This document shows positions 46,576-56,632 of a DNA stretch of 64,000 nucleotides, piece after piece. Below the pieces are notes generated by a model. The model made no database searches and was not told where the DNA came from. It saw only the letters and a list, made by a program, of their open reading frames with translations. Numbering within the stretch: the first letter of the stretch is position 1; the number at the start of each line of letters is the position of its first letter. The position numbers were made by a program, and so were the translations under genes. This stretch comes from Brevibacillus panacihumi W25 (GTDB lineage Bacteria; Bacillota; Bacilli; Brevibacillales; Brevibacillaceae), in the NCBI RefSeq assembly GCF_000503775.1, contig NZ_KI629782.1, forward strand, positions 930,001 to 994,000, given 5' to 3'.

Positions 46576-47907
46576 CTAGGTTGAGATAAAGCGTTCTGAC
46601 CTGATCATTCTCCATAAATTCCAGAGCAGGATCAGAATAAACAAGCGGTTGCAGATTGCAGGCAAATCGAAGAACACTTCAAGCATCGTATAAAGGATGA
46701 TTGGCAGCCAGGTCATGCGAAGGTAGACCACTGCCCAGTAGTAGAAGGTGTGCAGACGCGCTTTGCGACGATCAGCGGGCTTTATTGGTGGCTGCTCGTA
46801 GAAATGCTTGTTACCCGCCATATACCAATACACAAACGTGTTGATGTGCGTGTTGTCTTGTTCATAGGATAGCTTCATCTTCTCCCTGGTTTCCTCAAGC
46901 TGCCCAAGTCCGAGATGACAGCGCCCCGCCAGACTCAGCACATGCGAATTATGAGGTTCCTGCTGGAGCAGAACCTCCAAATCAGCCAAGGCCTCCTCGT
47001 AACGCTTAAGATCGTGGAGCAACTGCGCCCGATGCCAATGTCCATCCCAATCTTCCGGGCTTAGCTCAATGACGTGCTGAAGACTTTCCAGCGCTTGGTC
47101 CGTTTCGCCCACTGCAAGAAAATACTTGCTTCGCATCAGCTCCAGATCGGGATCGTCGGAAAACATCTCATAGGCGGTATCCAGAAGTTCTTTTGCTTCC
47201 TCCAGATCGCCATCGCTCAACATCTCCTGGGCGTCTTCCCGCAAAGAGAGGTAATACTCGATGTCTACGTCATCGATTGTCTCTACACCGCGAAAACAAT
47301 CGTAGCGAAGCTCCATCGAGCCATTGATCTGGCGGAGCATGTACGCTACGAAATACTCCGGGTAACGTTCCAGCAGTGCTTCCTTGTCCGCGCTGAATCG
47401 AAACACCTGATCCAGCACCTCCCAGACACTGTGCGGGAGATGGTGCGAATCCTCCAAAAAGGAGATCAGTCCGTCCTGCAGCGACTGACTTTGCTCTACA
47501 TCCCAGACAATGTCTGAGTCCAGCAAAGCTTTCCAAGAGTCGGGCTCGATACGCGATGGAAAATCTTCGTACAACTCCTCGACCTGTTCTAGAAAACGGC
47601 GGACAGGGTGCTCTTCGATTTCTGGCAAGACGATTTCATCCGAATCTTCTTCCCATTCCTCGTCCTCATCCTGCCACATCCATTCCTCGTCGGCATCCGG
47701 ATCTTCCTCATTCATGACTGCGGAAGTCGGGGGAGCGGCAGCGATATGCTTGGCTTGCTTGAGGGCTGAATCATACGCTTCCCGAAGCCGTTGATATCCT
47801 TCCGGATCATCCTCGGGGTGATGCTGCTTGAGCTTTTTGGCGTACGCTTTTTTGATGACGGATTCTTCCCCGGTCGGATCGATCTCCAAGATATCCCATA
47901 CGCTCAC
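46576..47907 (-). CDS. DjlB/DjlC-like J-protein with TPR repeats and C-terminal membrane anchor
   Basis: This 443-residue protein has an atypical J domain at 2-53 ([21 protein letters not shown]...[17 protein letters not shown]). The catalytic HPD tripeptide reads HPE (30-32). A very acidic linker (about 65-100) follows, then helical repeats and TPR-like units (about 220-350), and one or two membrane helices near the C-terminus (about 395-430). The GTG at 47907 overlaps the hscC stop as GTGA, so the two are translationally coupled; an ATG at 47922 is the alternative. The layout fits the J-partner of the HscC-type Hsp70. Confidence 0.88.
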   Translation of the reverse strand: MSVWDILEIDPTGEESVIKKAYAKKLKQHHPEDDPEGYQRLREAYDSALKQAKHIAAAPPTSAVMNEEDPDADEEWMWQDEDEEWEEDSDEIVLPEIEEHPVRRFLEQVEELYEDFPSRIEPDSWKALLDSDIVWDVEQSQSLQDGLISFLEDSHHLPHSVWEVLDQVFRFSADKEALLERYPEYFVAYMLRQINGSMELRYDCFRGVETIDDVDIEYYLSLREDAQEMLSDGDLEEAKELLDTAYEMFSDDPDLELMRSKYFLAVGETDQALESLQHVIELSPEDWDGHWHRAQLLHDLKRYEEALADLEVLLQQEPHNSHVLSLAGRCHLGLGQLEETREKMKLSYEQDNTHINTFVYWYMAGNKHFYEQPPIKPADRRKARLHTFYYWAVVYLRMTWLPIILYTMLEVFFDLPAICNRLFILILLWNLWRMIRSERFIST

Positions 47908-49607
47908 GAGAAATCCATCCACCTTTCCATCTGCTCCAGCCGTTCCTTGAATAGTTCGGTGGCTTTCTTGATTTCCTTGTCGTTTTGGGTCAGCAAGGCT
48001 TTCTCGAACTGCTGTATAGCGATGGCGATGGCCTCGCGCCGCTCTCCAAGAGACTCTTCATACAGCCGCTCTCCTTTTGCGATCAGCAAACGGTTTTCGG
48101 TACGGTCACGCGGATGGATCTTGATATCCTCCAATTCCCGCAAACGTGCCTCGATCTGTTCCTTGGTCATGCTGCCTTCATTTTGCTCGATCACGACCCG
48201 CTTTTTCTCCCCTGTCGAGACGCTGACCACCTCGACCTCAAGAATTCCATTGATGTCATAGGTATAGCGGACATCGATCGACTGCTCTCCCGCAGGGGCA
48301 GGGGGTATTTTGATTTGCAGCTCGCCAAGCTTGATATTATGTTCGACAAGCCTGCTTTCACCCTGATAGACCGCGACAGTCAAACGTTTTTGATTGTCGT
48401 ATACGGTGTACAGACGCTCAACCCGACTGACCGGAATCGGCGTGTTTCGTTCGATGATCGGGAAAAAGTGGCCGGATGACAATTGGCCATTCCCCAGCTC
48501 CTGTACGACACTCGTCCCCAACGTATACGGGCAAACATCCGTGAGAATGATCTCCTCTAGAGCTTGATTGCGTTGTTTCAAAGCCGTCTGGATCGCCGCG
48601 CCCAAAGCAACTGTTTCGTCAGGGTTGATATTGGTGTACGGCATGCGTCCAAACATGCGTCCGATGACATGCTTGATCAGCGGCAGCCGTGTCGCACCGC
48701 CGATCAGGATTACCGCGTCGAGATCGGACGGGGAGAGCGAGGCGTCCCGCAATGCCCGTTCGATGGGTTTGCGCAGGCGCAGCAACAGTGGATGAGCCAG
48801 TTTTTCATACTCCGTCCGATCCAGCCGCAGCTCGTAGGATTGATCCTGAATCGTCAGGCTCATCGTCGCACTGGTTTCCTGCCCCAGGGCGAGCTTGCAG
48901 GTTTCGGCCTGTTTATAGAGCGCCGATTGGGTTTTGGTGTCTAGAGATGCGAGCTCCAGCTTGTGTTTTTCCAAAAAATGCGCAATCAGGATTTCTGTAA
49001 AATCTTCTCCACCGAGAAAATTATCTCCAGCGATGGATTTGACATCCATAATGCCTTCAAACAGTTCTAGCACGGAGACGTCAAAAGTCCCTCCTCCAAG
49101 GTCAAAGACGAGAAACTTGGTTTCCGGCTTTTCCTGATGCAAGCCATAGGCAATGGCTGCCGCTGTCGGCTCGCTGATCAGACGCTCTACTTTCAATCCC
49201 GCGATTTCCGCCGCCCGTTTCGTCGCTTTGCGCTGGGAATCATTAAAATAAGCGGGAACGCTGATTACCGCTTCCGTGATTTCTACTCCCAAATGAGCCT
49301 CGGCATCCGCTTTCAAGGATTTCAGGACAAAGGAGGACAGCTCTTCGGGCGTGAATGTATGTTGTCCCAGTGTGTACTTTTTTTCCGTACCCATAAAACG
49401 TTTAAAGGTAGACGCGGTCAGATGCGGATGGGTAATCAGCCGCTCTTGCGCGATTCGTCCCACCAAAATGCTGCCATTCTCATCCACGCTGACAATCGAC
49501 GGCGTCAAATGCTCCCCCAGCACGTTGGGGATGATCACAGCCTGATCCTTGTCCCAATAGGCGACAAGGCTGTTCGTGGTTCCCAAGTCAATTCCAATCA
49601 TGCTCAC
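47904..49607 (-). CDS. hscC: HscC-type Hsp70 chaperone
   Basis: This 567-residue Hsp70 is shorter than DnaK (about 610-640) and lacks the full helical lid, matching the length of E. coli HscC (556). The nucleotide-binding domain has GIDLGTTNS (5-13), [13 protein letters not shown] and [12 protein letters not shown]; the substrate-binding domain begins near residue 370. The start of the linker-to-SBD region ([17 protein letters not shown]) is typical of HscC. The GTG at 49607 follows AGAGGGATC. It is coupled to the J-protein gene downstream and preceded by a 28-codon ORF. Its clients are unknown; it is distinct from the housekeeping dnaK locus. Confidence 0.9.
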   Translation of the reverse strand: MSMIGIDLGTTNSLVAYWDKDQAVIIPNVLGEHLTPSIVSVDENGSILVGRIAQERLITHPHLTASTFKRFMGTEKKYTLGQHTFTPEELSSFVLKSLKADAEAHLGVEITEAVISVPAYFNDSQRKATKRAAEIAGLKVERLISEPTAAAIAYGLHQEKPETKFLVFDLGGGTFDVSVLELFEGIMDVKSIAGDNFLGGEDFTEILIAHFLEKHKLELASLDTKTQSALYKQAETCKLALGQETSATMSLTIQDQSYELRLDRTEYEKLAHPLLLRLRKPIERALRDASLSPSDLDAVILIGGATRLPLIKHVIGRMFGRMPYTNINPDETVALGAAIQTALKQRNQALEEIILTDVCPYTLGTSVVQELGNGQLSSGHFFPIIERNTPIPVSRVERLYTVYDNQKRLTVAVYQGESRLVEHNIKLGELQIKIPPAPAGEQSIDVRYTYDINGILEVEVVSVSTGEKKRVVIEQNEGSMTKEQIEARLRELEDIKIHPRDRTENRLLIAKGERLYEESLGERREAIAIAIQQFEKALLTQNDKEIKKATELFKERLEQMERWMDFS

Positions 49608-49693
49608 TATGATCCCTCTTTCAATTCCACTCCGATTACGGTGTTGGTTTTCTCTCTTTCTGACTTGATCTTTTGAAAAAAGGTTGCCTTCAT
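49607..49693 (-). CDS. Possible 28-residue small protein upstream of hscC
   Basis: The [23 protein letters not shown]... of 28 codons has an ideal AGGAG (49701-49705) 7 nt before its ATG. Its stop codon overlaps the first base of the hscC GTG (TAGTG). It is basic and helical in its first half. It could encode a small protein of the system or act only as a translational coupler for hscC. I do not recognise it. Confidence 0.5.
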   Translation of the reverse strand: MKATFFQKIKSEREKTNTVIGVELKEGS

Positions 49694-49703
49694 CCGCATT
49701 CTC

Positions 49704-50186
49704 CTACTTATCGAGCAATGGAATGAAAATCTCATATGTATTTTCAACCCGATCCGCAGCATGCATAGAAGGAATGTATCGCTCGTCATATCGCTCCAAG
49801 CGCAATGCGGATTCATCCATCTGCAGCCCCTGTGCATGCAGCCATTGAAACAACTGCGTATACGTATTTTGCACCTGCGTCATCGGTCCAACATGGGTGA
49901 ATTTCGCATAGGTGCGTGCTGGAATCGTAAACCCGACCATCTTCTGCGGAATATGGGCAAAATTTTCGACTTCGACGGCCACGTATTCGGTATGCATCTG
50001 AAAGCTGCGATTTTCATCGCTGATGTCATAGCGGACAGTCGGTTCGATCACCTGCGCAATTTCATCCTGGCGCTTGAGAAAATCTCCCCAATGACCGGGC
50101 ATTCCCGCTATAAGCGTCTGGAATGACCCGGAAAAACTCATCCCGATAAAGTGCTTTTCTGGAAGCCTGACAATCGTCCCTGTCAT
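49704..50186 (-). CDS. GyrI-like/effector-binding domain protein
   Basis: This 160-residue protein resembles the GyrI-like small-molecule-binding (SOUL/BmrR C-terminal) fold. It has TGTIVRLPEKHFIGMSFSG at the start, a central beta-sheet FTIPARTYAKFTHVGPMTQVQNTYTQLFQWL, and the late YDERYIP...VENTYEIFIPL that contains the usual acidic ligand contact. No DNA-binding domain is attached. It is the first gene of the HscC cluster, preceded by AAAAAGGAG, and its stop overlaps the ribosome site of the 28-residue ORF. Its ligand is unknown. Confidence 0.85.
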   Translation of the reverse strand: MTGTIVRLPEKHFIGMSFSGSFQTLIAGMPGHWGDFLKRQDEIAQVIEPTVRYDISDENRSFQMHTEYVAVEVENFAHIPQKMVGFTIPARTYAKFTHVGPMTQVQNTYTQLFQWLHAQGLQMDESALRLERYDERYIPSMHAADRVENTYEIFIPLLDK

Positions 50187-50261
50187 GGAGATTCACTCCT
50201 TTTTTCGATCAAGCCATCTTATTTCTATTCGCACCAAAGGAAGGGAAATCCTGTAAGAAAG

Positions 50262-50308
50262 CAAAAAAGGCTGTCCTTTACGTCTGTTGACGTGTGGGAC
50301 AACCCTTG
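50262..50308 (-). terminator. Terminator of the hemAXCDBL operon
   Basis: AAGG.TTGTCC pairs with GGACAGCCTT around an inner ACGT/ACGT hairpin, followed on the minus strand by TTTTTTG. It begins 8 nt after hemL. Confidence 0.82.
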
Positions 50309-50315
50309 ATGATAC

Positions 50316-51599
50316 TTACAGCTTTTGCATTGCCCGGTAGCTTGCCTCGATAGTGCGCTCAATGTCTTCCTCTGTGTGCGCCAGGGAGACGAACATTCCT
50401 TCGAACTGAGAAGGAGGAATCATGATGCCGTCGTCGAGCAGATGGCTGAAGTAGGCGGAGAAGCGCTCCAGGTCGGAGGTCTTCGCAGTCTCGTAATTGA
50501 CGACCGGTGTATCGGTGAAGAACAGGCAAACCATCGAGCCTACGCGGTTCAAGGTATGAGGGATTCCCAGCTTCGCCGCGTTTTCGGCAAGCCCTTCGCC
50601 AAGTCGTGCCGACAGTTTTTCCAGCCGTTCATACACACCTGGCTTGGACAGCTCCTGAAGGGTAGTCAGACCTGCCGCCATCGCGAGCGGATTCCCGGAG
50701 AGTGTTCCTGCTTGGTAGATCGGACCTGCCGGAGCGATCTGCTGCATGATTTCCCGTTTGCCGCCGTAAGCGCCGACAGGCAAGCCGCCGCCGATCACTT
50801 TCCCCATGGTTGTCAGGTCAGGCGTGATGCCGAACCGCTCTTGCGCACCGCCCAATGCGACGCGGAAGCCTGTCATGACCTCGTCGAAGATCAGCAGAGT
50901 GCCGTATTGCTCTGTAATCTGACGCAATCCCTCCAAAAAGCCTGGCAAAGGAGGGACAACACCCATGTTTCCGCCGATCGGCTCGACGATGACAGCCGCC
51001 AGATCCTCGCCAAAGTGTTCAAACGCCAGCTTCACACTATCCAAGTCGTTGTATGGCACTGTGATCGTATTTTGCGCCGTGCCTTCGGGTACTCCCGGGC
51101 TGTCAGGCAAGCCGAGCGTCGCGACACCCGATCCTGCTTTGATCAGCAGACTGTCGGCATGACCGTGGTAGCAGCCTTCGAACTTCATGATTTTATTGCG
51201 CTTGGTATAGCCGCGCGCGAGACGCAGAGCGCTCATGGTCGCTTCTGTACCGGAGTTGACCATGCGGACCACTTCCACAGAAGGAACGAGCTGACAAACG
51301 AGCTTCGCCATCTCGGTTTCTCGTTCGGTAGGAGCACCAAAGCTGGTTCCCAATGCCGCCACTTCTGTAATGGCTGCCAGCACCTGCGGATGAGCATGCC
51401 CCAAAATCAGCGGTCCCCAGGAGCCAATGTAATCAATGTAGCTGTTTCCGTCCACATCATAGATGCGGGAGCCTTCCCCTTTGGCGATGTAGACCGGATT
51501 GCCTCCGACGCTTTTGAACGCCCGCACCGGAGAGTTGACGCCTCCCGGTATGTAGGTCTGCGCCTCTGCAAAAAACTGCGATGATTTTTCACGATTCAT
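50316..51599 (-). CDS. hemL: Glutamate-1-semialdehyde 2,1-aminomutase HemL
   Basis: This 427-residue PLP enzyme converts glutamate-1-semialdehyde to 5-aminolevulinate. It has [17 protein letters not shown] at the N-terminus, [16 protein letters not shown], and [15 protein letters not shown]. The PLP lysine is in [18 protein letters not shown] near residue 267. It is the last gene of the hemAXCDBL operon and starts 5 nt after hemB with GAGGTGA. The ATG at 51599 gives the usual N-terminus; the frame is open to 51620. Confidence 0.97.
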   Translation of the reverse strand: MNREKSSQFFAEAQTYIPGGVNSPVRAFKSVGGNPVYIAKGEGSRIYDVDGNSYIDYIGSWGPLILGHAHPQVLAAITEVAALGTSFGAPTERETEMAKLVCQLVPSVEVVRMVNSGTEATMSALRLARGYTKRNKIMKFEGCYHGHADSLLIKAGSGVATLGLPDSPGVPEGTAQNTITVPYNDLDSVKLAFEHFGEDLAAVIVEPIGGNMGVVPPLPGFLEGLRQITEQYGTLLIFDEVMTGFRVALGGAQERFGITPDLTTMGKVIGGGLPVGAYGGKREIMQQIAPAGPIYQAGTLSGNPLAMAAGLTTLQELSKPGVYERLEKLSARLGEGLAENAAKLGIPHTLNRVGSMVCLFFTDTPVVNYETAKTSDLERFSAYFSHLLDDGIMIPPSQFEGMFVSLAHTEEDIERTIEASYRAMQKL

Positions 51600-51604
51600 G
51601 TCGT

Positions 51605-52579
51605 TCACCTCGCCAACCATTTTGCCACGTCTTTGGCATGGTACGTAATGATCAGATCAGCCCCGGCACGCTTGAAGCCGACCAGTGTTTCCATCACAAT
51701 CTGCTCTTCGTCGATCCAGCCATTGGCGGCTGCAGCCTTGACCATCGAATATTCCGCGCTTACGTTGTAGGCGACAATCGGCACATGGAAGTTCTCACGC
51801 AGACGCAAGACCATGTCCATAAAGGCCAGACCCGGCTTCACGATCAGGAAATCCGCGCCTTCTTTGATGTCGGACTCAGCTTCCAGCAAGCCTTCACGCG
51901 CATTGGCAGGGTCCATCTGATAGCTTTTGCGGTCGCCGTACTGCGGAGTCGAATGCGCCGCATCGCGGAATGGTCCGTAGAAGGCAGACGCGTATTTCAC
52001 CGCGTAGGACATGATCGGGATGTGGGCGAAGCCTGCTTCGTCCAAGCCTTCGCGGATCGCAATGACAAAACCGTCCATCATGTTGGAGGGCGCGATGATG
52101 TCAGCCCCGGCTTTGGCCTGGGAGACAGCGGTCTGAGCCAGCAGCTTCAGAGTTTCGTCGTTGACGACCTGGCCTTCATGCAGGACGCCGCAATGGCCGT
52201 GATCCGTATACTGGCACAGACAGGTGTCTGCGATCACGATCATTTCCGGATACGCTTCCTTGATCTGGCGAATCGCTTGCTGCGTAATCGCCTGATCGTT
52301 GTACGCTTCAGAGCCGCATGCGTCCTTGTGCTCCGGTACGCCGAACATCAGCACGGACTTGATGCCTGCTGCAGCGATTTCTTTCATTTCTTCTGCAAGA
52401 CGATCCAGTGAAAAATGATAGACTCCCGGCATCGAAGGAATCTGTTCCTTGATGTTCTGGCCTTCCACGACAAATAGCGGATAGATCAAATCCTCTACCC
52501 GTACGTGATTTTCCCGAACCAGACTGCGCATCGCCGCACTGCTGCGCAAGCGGCGGTGACGATCAAATTTGCTTGTCAT
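51605..52579 (-). CDS. hemB: Delta-aminolevulinic acid dehydratase HemB
   Basis: This 324-residue enzyme condenses two 5-aminolevulinate molecules to porphobilinogen. The zinc site cysteines are visible in [14 protein letters not shown]. The two catalytic lysines are in [14 protein letters not shown] and in [10 protein letters not shown] (here LIVKPG). Its ATG overlaps the hemD stop by 4 nt, and the gene is followed directly by hemL. Confidence 0.98.
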   Translation of the reverse strand: MTSKFDRHRRLRSSAAMRSLVRENHVRVEDLIYPLFVVEGQNIKEQIPSMPGVYHFSLDRLAEEMKEIAAAGIKSVLMFGVPEHKDACGSEAYNDQAITQQAIRQIKEAYPEMIVIADTCLCQYTDHGHCGVLHEGQVVNDETLKLLAQTAVSQAKAGADIIAPSNMMDGFVIAIREGLDEAGFAHIPIMSYAVKYASAFYGPFRDAAHSTPQYGDRKSYQMDPANAREGLLEAESDIKEGADFLIVKPGLAFMDMVLRLRENFHVPIVAYNVSAEYSMVKAAAANGWIDEEQIVMETLVGFKRAGADLIITYHAKDVAKWLAR

Positions 52580-53388
52580 GCGTGTTCCCCTCCCATATTT
52601 TTCGTTACAGCCTCCAGCAAGCCATCCACAGTATATTCCTGCGCCACAACATCTACGGTCAATCCGAGTCGTTGCGCTGTCTCAGCCGTTATGGGGCCGA
52701 TGCAGGCAATCTTTACCCGCGCAAGCCACCCCGGTGTCGCATAAGGAGCCATCGCCTGGACGAAATGGGTCACGGTCGACGAGCTGGTAAACAAGATGGC
52801 GTCAATTTCGCCTTTTTGAATGCGTCCAACTGCCTCTGGCGCCTGCTCAGCATCGATCACGGTGTGGTAGACATCCACCTCCGTCACGTCCATGCCCATC
52901 GCCAGCAGTTCCTGCGGCAGGACTTTTCGTGCGATATCCGCTCGTGGCAGAAGAACGCGCTGTCCTGCATGAAGCTGATTACCCAGGCTGGTCAACAAGC
53001 CCTCCGCCACATATTCGCCGGGGATGACGGCTACCTGAAGTCCCCGTTCTTCCAGCGCTGCTGCTGTTTTGGGTCCGACGGCCGCCAGCTGGCCCGTGAT
53101 GCGTGCTGCGGGTACTCCCAGTTGATCCATGCGGGCAAAAAAGTACCGGACGCCATTCACGCTGGTGAACATCACCCAATCATAGCTGGCCAGTTCGTGA
53201 ATCGCAGCATCCAGCTTCGTGCAGTCTTGTGGCGGAATCATTTTCAAGAGCGGAAAAGCATAAGCTTCTCCTCCCAATGCCTCGATCTTTTCCACCATCT
53301 CTTTCGCTTGGCTGCGCTCCCGCGTCACCATGACGCACTTGCCTGCAAGCGGCCTTGTTGTTTCGGTGTAGGCTTCACCGCTCATCAT
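52576..53388 (-). CDS. hemD: Uroporphyrinogen-III synthase HemD
   Basis: This 270-residue enzyme inverts ring D and closes hydroxymethylbilane to uroporphyrinogen III. The family is weakly conserved, but [61 protein letters not shown] and [14 protein letters not shown] follow its pattern. Position between hemC and hemB with ATGA overlaps on both sides makes it secure. Confidence 0.95.
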   Translation of the reverse strand: MMSGEAYTETTRPLAGKCVMVTRERSQAKEMVEKIEALGGEAYAFPLLKMIPPQDCTKLDAAIHELASYDWVMFTSVNGVRYFFARMDQLGVPAARITGQLAAVGPKTAAALEERGLQVAVIPGEYVAEGLLTSLGNQLHAGQRVLLPRADIARKVLPQELLAMGMDVTEVDVYHTVIDAEQAPEAVGRIQKGEIDAILFTSSSTVTHFVQAMAPYATPGWLARVKIACIGPITAETAQRLGLTVDVVAQEYTVDGLLEAVTKNMGGEHA

Positions 53389-54311
53389 TTTTCATTCTCC
53401 TGCAGTACTTTCGCCAAAATGTCCGCCGCTCCCTGCTTCAGTACGGCCTCCGCTACCTGCAAGCCTACTGCCACCGGATCGCTCCCGGAAGCCGAGCTTT
53501 TGCACATCTGCTTGCCGTCCGGGGAGCCGACCATACCGGTGATCTGAATTACGCCATCCGTCACGGTAGCGTATGCGCCGATCGGAACCTGACATCCCCC
53601 TTGCAGCTTGTGCAGGAAGGTGCGCTCGGCCGTGACCGCCTGTCGTGTCGGCTCGTCGTCCAGACGGCGAAGCAGAGCAAGTGTCTCTTCATCATCGGAT
53701 CGGCACTCGATCGCCAAAGCTCCTTGACCGACAGCAGGAAGACTGATTTCGACTGGAATAAATTGGGAAATCTCTCCTTCAAAATTGACGCGCTCCAATC
53801 CAGCTGCTGCGAGAATGATAGCATCGAAATTGCCTTCATGCAGCTTGCGCATGCGCGTGTCGATGTTTCCCCGCACAGACTCGATCTGCAAGTCAGGCCG
53901 ATAAGCCAGGAGTTGTGCCGCGCGACGCAGACTGCTCGTGCCGACCAATGCCCCCTGCGGCAATTCATCCAGTGTTTTGCCGTCTTTGGAGAGAAGCACA
54001 TCCCGCGGATCGACCCGCTTCGGAATCGCCCCGATGACCAAACCCTCAGGCAGTTCTGCCGGCATGTCCTTTAGACTGTGCACCGCGAAATCCGTCTCTT
54101 TCTCGTACAAGGACTGCTCGATTTCCTTCACAAACAATCCTTTGCCCCCTACTTTGGAAAGCGTCACATCGAGAATTTTGTCTCCCTTGGTCACGATCTC
54201 ATGCAGCTCAAAACTTGCATTTGGCTCAAGCTTCTGCAGTTGTTCCACGACCCAATTGGTCTGGGTAAGCGCCAAACGACTGCGACGCGTCCCTACGTTC
54301 CATTTTTTCAT
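53385..54311 (-). CDS. hemC: Hydroxymethylbilane synthase HemC
   Basis: This 308-residue porphobilinogen deaminase begins WNVGTRRSRLALTQTNWVVEQL. It contains the Asp of DFAVHSLKDMPAELPEGL and the dipyrromethane-attaching Cys in LHKLQGGCQVPIGAYA near residue 240. It assembles four porphobilinogens into hydroxymethylbilane. Overlaps hemD by 4 nt. Confidence 0.98.
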   Translation of the reverse strand: MKKWNVGTRRSRLALTQTNWVVEQLQKLEPNASFELHEIVTKGDKILDVTLSKVGGKGLFVKEIEQSLYEKETDFAVHSLKDMPAELPEGLVIGAIPKRVDPRDVLLSKDGKTLDELPQGALVGTSSLRRAAQLLAYRPDLQIESVRGNIDTRMRKLHEGNFDAIILAAAGLERVNFEGEISQFIPVEISLPAVGQGALAIECRSDDEETLALLRRLDDEPTRQAVTAERTFLHKLQGGCQVPIGAYATVTDGVIQITGMVGSPDGKQMCKSSASGSDPVAVGLQVAEAVLKQGAADILAKVLQENEK

Positions 54312-54332
54312 AACGGCCTCCCTAGACAGCCC

Positions 54333-55151
54333 TTACCACCAGCTGTGAAAATTTGAAGTATTGACTCCGAAAAAGTTGATCAGCAAAAGGGCGAATGCCA
54401 AAATATTGGCTTGTGCCAGACGCCTCTTTTGCCATGTATCCCGATACCGTTTGTATAGCCAAAAAGAGTACGCGGCTAAAAGCAGCAGGGAGAAAAACAC
54501 CTTGGTATCAAGCAAAAATTTCTCCGGAAGCACCATTTTCCCCCAGATCGTACCGAGTACGATGGACAGCAAGAGCATCGGCACCCCCAGCATGTTCATC
54601 CGGTAGGCATACGCTTCGAGCTGGTCCAGACTCGGAAGCCTGCGCAAGAGAGGCGTCCATTTGCGCTCCTTGAGCATTTTGTGCTGAAACAGGTACATCA
54701 CGGAAAAGACCATGGATAGAGAAAAGGCCCCATAGCTGAATATCGCGAGCGTCACATGAGTCAATAGCAGCTCGGAGGTCAGGATATGGGAAACAGCCTT
54801 GATCGGCGTCTCCGGCAAAAACATGGACAAGACCAGCACGACGAAACCGATGATATTAGTAAAAAAAACCAGTAAATCTATGCGAAAAAAATAGTGAATG
54901 GCAAGGGATAGACTTACCAGCACCCATGAGTAAAAGAAAAGTGTCTCAAACAAGGTAATGACCGGAAAATAGGCCTTGGTTATCGCTTGCGAGACAAAAA
55001 AAGCGGTTTGCAAGGCCCAAACGACAGCAAGCAACCCGAAAGCCAAACGATTGACTTTCCGATTGCTCTGCAAGAAGTCGTTAAGATAGAAGAGAACACT
55101 CGCAGCGTAGAGAAAGATGGTCAGATCATAGATCCATCTTACATCAGCCAT
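54333..55151 (-). CDS. hemX: HemX, CcsA-like cytochrome c assembly-type membrane protein
   Basis: This 272-residue protein has about eight hydrophobic segments and belongs to the CcsA/ResC-like family (cytochrome c assembly). In B. subtilis, HemX between hemA and hemC lowers the level of HemA protein. The same place and size identify it here. It lacks the clear WGSYW-type haem motif of true CcsA proteins. The ATG at 55151 follows AGGAG; the frame is open to 55178. Confidence 0.92.
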   Translation of the reverse strand: MADVRWIYDLTIFLYAASVLFYLNDFLQSNRKVNRLAFGLLAVVWALQTAFFVSQAITKAYFPVITLFETLFFYSWVLVSLSLAIHYFFRIDLLVFFTNIIGFVVLVLSMFLPETPIKAVSHILTSELLLTHVTLAIFSYGAFSLSMVFSVMYLFQHKMLKERKWTPLLRRLPSLDQLEAYAYRMNMLGVPMLLLSIVLGTIWGKMVLPEKFLLDTKVFFSLLLLAAYSFWLYKRYRDTWQKRRLAQANILAFALLLINFFGVNTSNFHSWW

Positions 55152-55207
55152 GTACGCTCTCCTCTCTTTCTCTTTCAAGTTTCTGTCTGTGGACGCCCGC
55201 GTCCCTT

Positions 55208-56566
55208 CTAGGAATCAGAAGAGACGAGAACTTTTTCCTGGGGAGCACGTTGTGTCTTTTTCTCTTCCGCCCAGACTGCTTCCTTCTCTGTCCGCTCCAA
55301 AATTTCCTCCAGCGCGAACATCGTCGTAAAGATATCCAGCACATCGTCTCCTTTTTTGCTGGCCGCCATCTCTTTCAGACGGACCACGGGATCATGCATC
55401 AATTGATTGACAATCCCTTTGGTCGTTTTGCGGATGATATGTATCTCCCGCTCAGTGAGCTCTGGCAGCTTGTTCTCGATCTTGCGCATGGCTTCGCTGT
55501 GAATGCCCAGCGCTTTTTCCCGCAGTGCGGCAATCAGCGGAGCTACACCCAAGGTCTGGTACCAAGTGGTGAAGGCAACGATCTCTTCTTCGATCATGGA
55601 ATCCAGACGCTGTGCTTCCCGTGATCTCTCAGCCACGTTGCTTGCCACAATCCCTTCCAGATCATCAATATCATAGAGATAGACATTATCCAGATCGTGC
55701 AGGTCGGGATTCAAGTCTCGGGGCACCGCGATGTCCACCATGAACAAAGGGCGGTGTTTCCGCTGCTTCATGATGGGTGCCAGCTCTTTTTTGCCCAGCA
55801 CATAGCCGGCAGCACCCGTAGAGCTGATGACGACGTCTGCGGTGAGCAGCGCCTCCGGCAACTGCTCCATGGTACAGGCGTCCCCTTTGAATTTCTCAGC
55901 CAAAAGCTGAGCCCGCTCCAATGTCCGGTTCGCCACAATCACTTTGTCCGAGCCGTTGGCATGCAGATGCTTGGCGGTCAACTCGCTCATTTTGCCTGCA
56001 CCGATAATCAGTACGGACTTGCCCGCAAAAGAGCCGAAGATCTTTTTGCCCAACTCGATCGCCGCATAGCTGACGGAGACGGCATTTTGGCCGATTGCAG
56101 TCTCGGTATGCGCCCGTTTGGCAAAGGTGATCGCTTGCTTGAACAAGGTGTTGAAGACCGTTCCTGTGGTCTTGCAACGCTGGGCAAGCATGAAAGCGTC
56201 CCGCACCTGGCCGAGAATCTGCGTTTCCCCCATGACCATCGAGTCCAGACCAGCGGACACCCGCAGCAAGTGATCAATCGCTTGCTCCTGCTGCTTTATA
56301 TAGAGATGTTGCTTAAAAGACTCTTTCTCCACGCCAAACCACTCCGCCAGAAAGCGCAGGGTATAATCCCGTCCGATATTGGCCTGATCACATACCACGT
56401 ATATCTCAGTGCGGTTGCACGTGCCGATAATAATGCATTCTGCGATACTCTTCGTCTGGGAGAGAAGATGAAGAGCCCGCTCAGTCCCGTCATCGCTAAA
56501 GGTAAATTTTTCGCGAATTTCGACTGGTGCTGTTCTATAATTGAGTCCCAGCAAAAGTATATCCAT
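55208..56566 (-). CDS. hemA: Glutamyl-tRNA reductase HemA
   Basis: This 452-residue NADPH enzyme reduces glutamyl-tRNA to glutamate-1-semialdehyde, the committed step of haem synthesis. It has GLNYRTAPVEIREK, the active-site Cys in GTCNRTEIY near residue 50, NADPH-binding GAGKMSELTAKHL, and a C-terminal dimerisation helix. It is the first gene of the operon, with GGGAGG before the ATG. Upstream lies a repeat ATAATGAT-ATAATGAT over the probable -10. In B. subtilis hemA is PerR-controlled and HemX-regulated. Confidence 0.98.
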   Translation of the reverse strand: MDILLLGLNYRTAPVEIREKFTFSDDGTERALHLLSQTKSIAECIIIGTCNRTEIYVVCDQANIGRDYTLRFLAEWFGVEKESFKQHLYIKQQEQAIDHLLRVSAGLDSMVMGETQILGQVRDAFMLAQRCKTTGTVFNTLFKQAITFAKRAHTETAIGQNAVSVSYAAIELGKKIFGSFAGKSVLIIGAGKMSELTAKHLHANGSDKVIVANRTLERAQLLAEKFKGDACTMEQLPEALLTADVVISSTGAAGYVLGKKELAPIMKQRKHRPLFMVDIAVPRDLNPDLHDLDNVYLYDIDDLEGIVASNVAERSREAQRLDSMIEEEIVAFTTWYQTLGVAPLIAALREKALGIHSEAMRKIENKLPELTEREIHIIRKTTKGIVNQLMHDPVVRLKEMAASKKGDDVLDIFTTMFALEEILERTEKEAVWAEEKKTQRAPQEKVLVSSDS

Positions 56567-56616
56567 GACATCCTCCCAGATTGACGTTCCTTGTCGTTCC
56601 CTGTGTAAAATTCACT

Positions 56617-56632
56617 ATCATTATATCATTAT
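56617..56632 (-). promoter_or_regulatory. hemA upstream repeat overlapping a -10 box
   Basis: On the minus strand ATAATGAT is repeated directly (ATAATGATATAATGAT, 56617-56632) and contains TATAAT (56620-56625), a likely -10. The repeat recalls half-sites of Fur-family regulators (PerR/Fur), but it is not the canonical 7-1-7 inverted repeat. The 268-nt gap to the divergent EamA gene holds no other clear signal. Confidence 0.35.

Noticed and set aside
50325..51584. 419-codon open frame on the plus strand opposite hemL
   Set aside because: Antisense shadow of a certain gene, lacking start signals.
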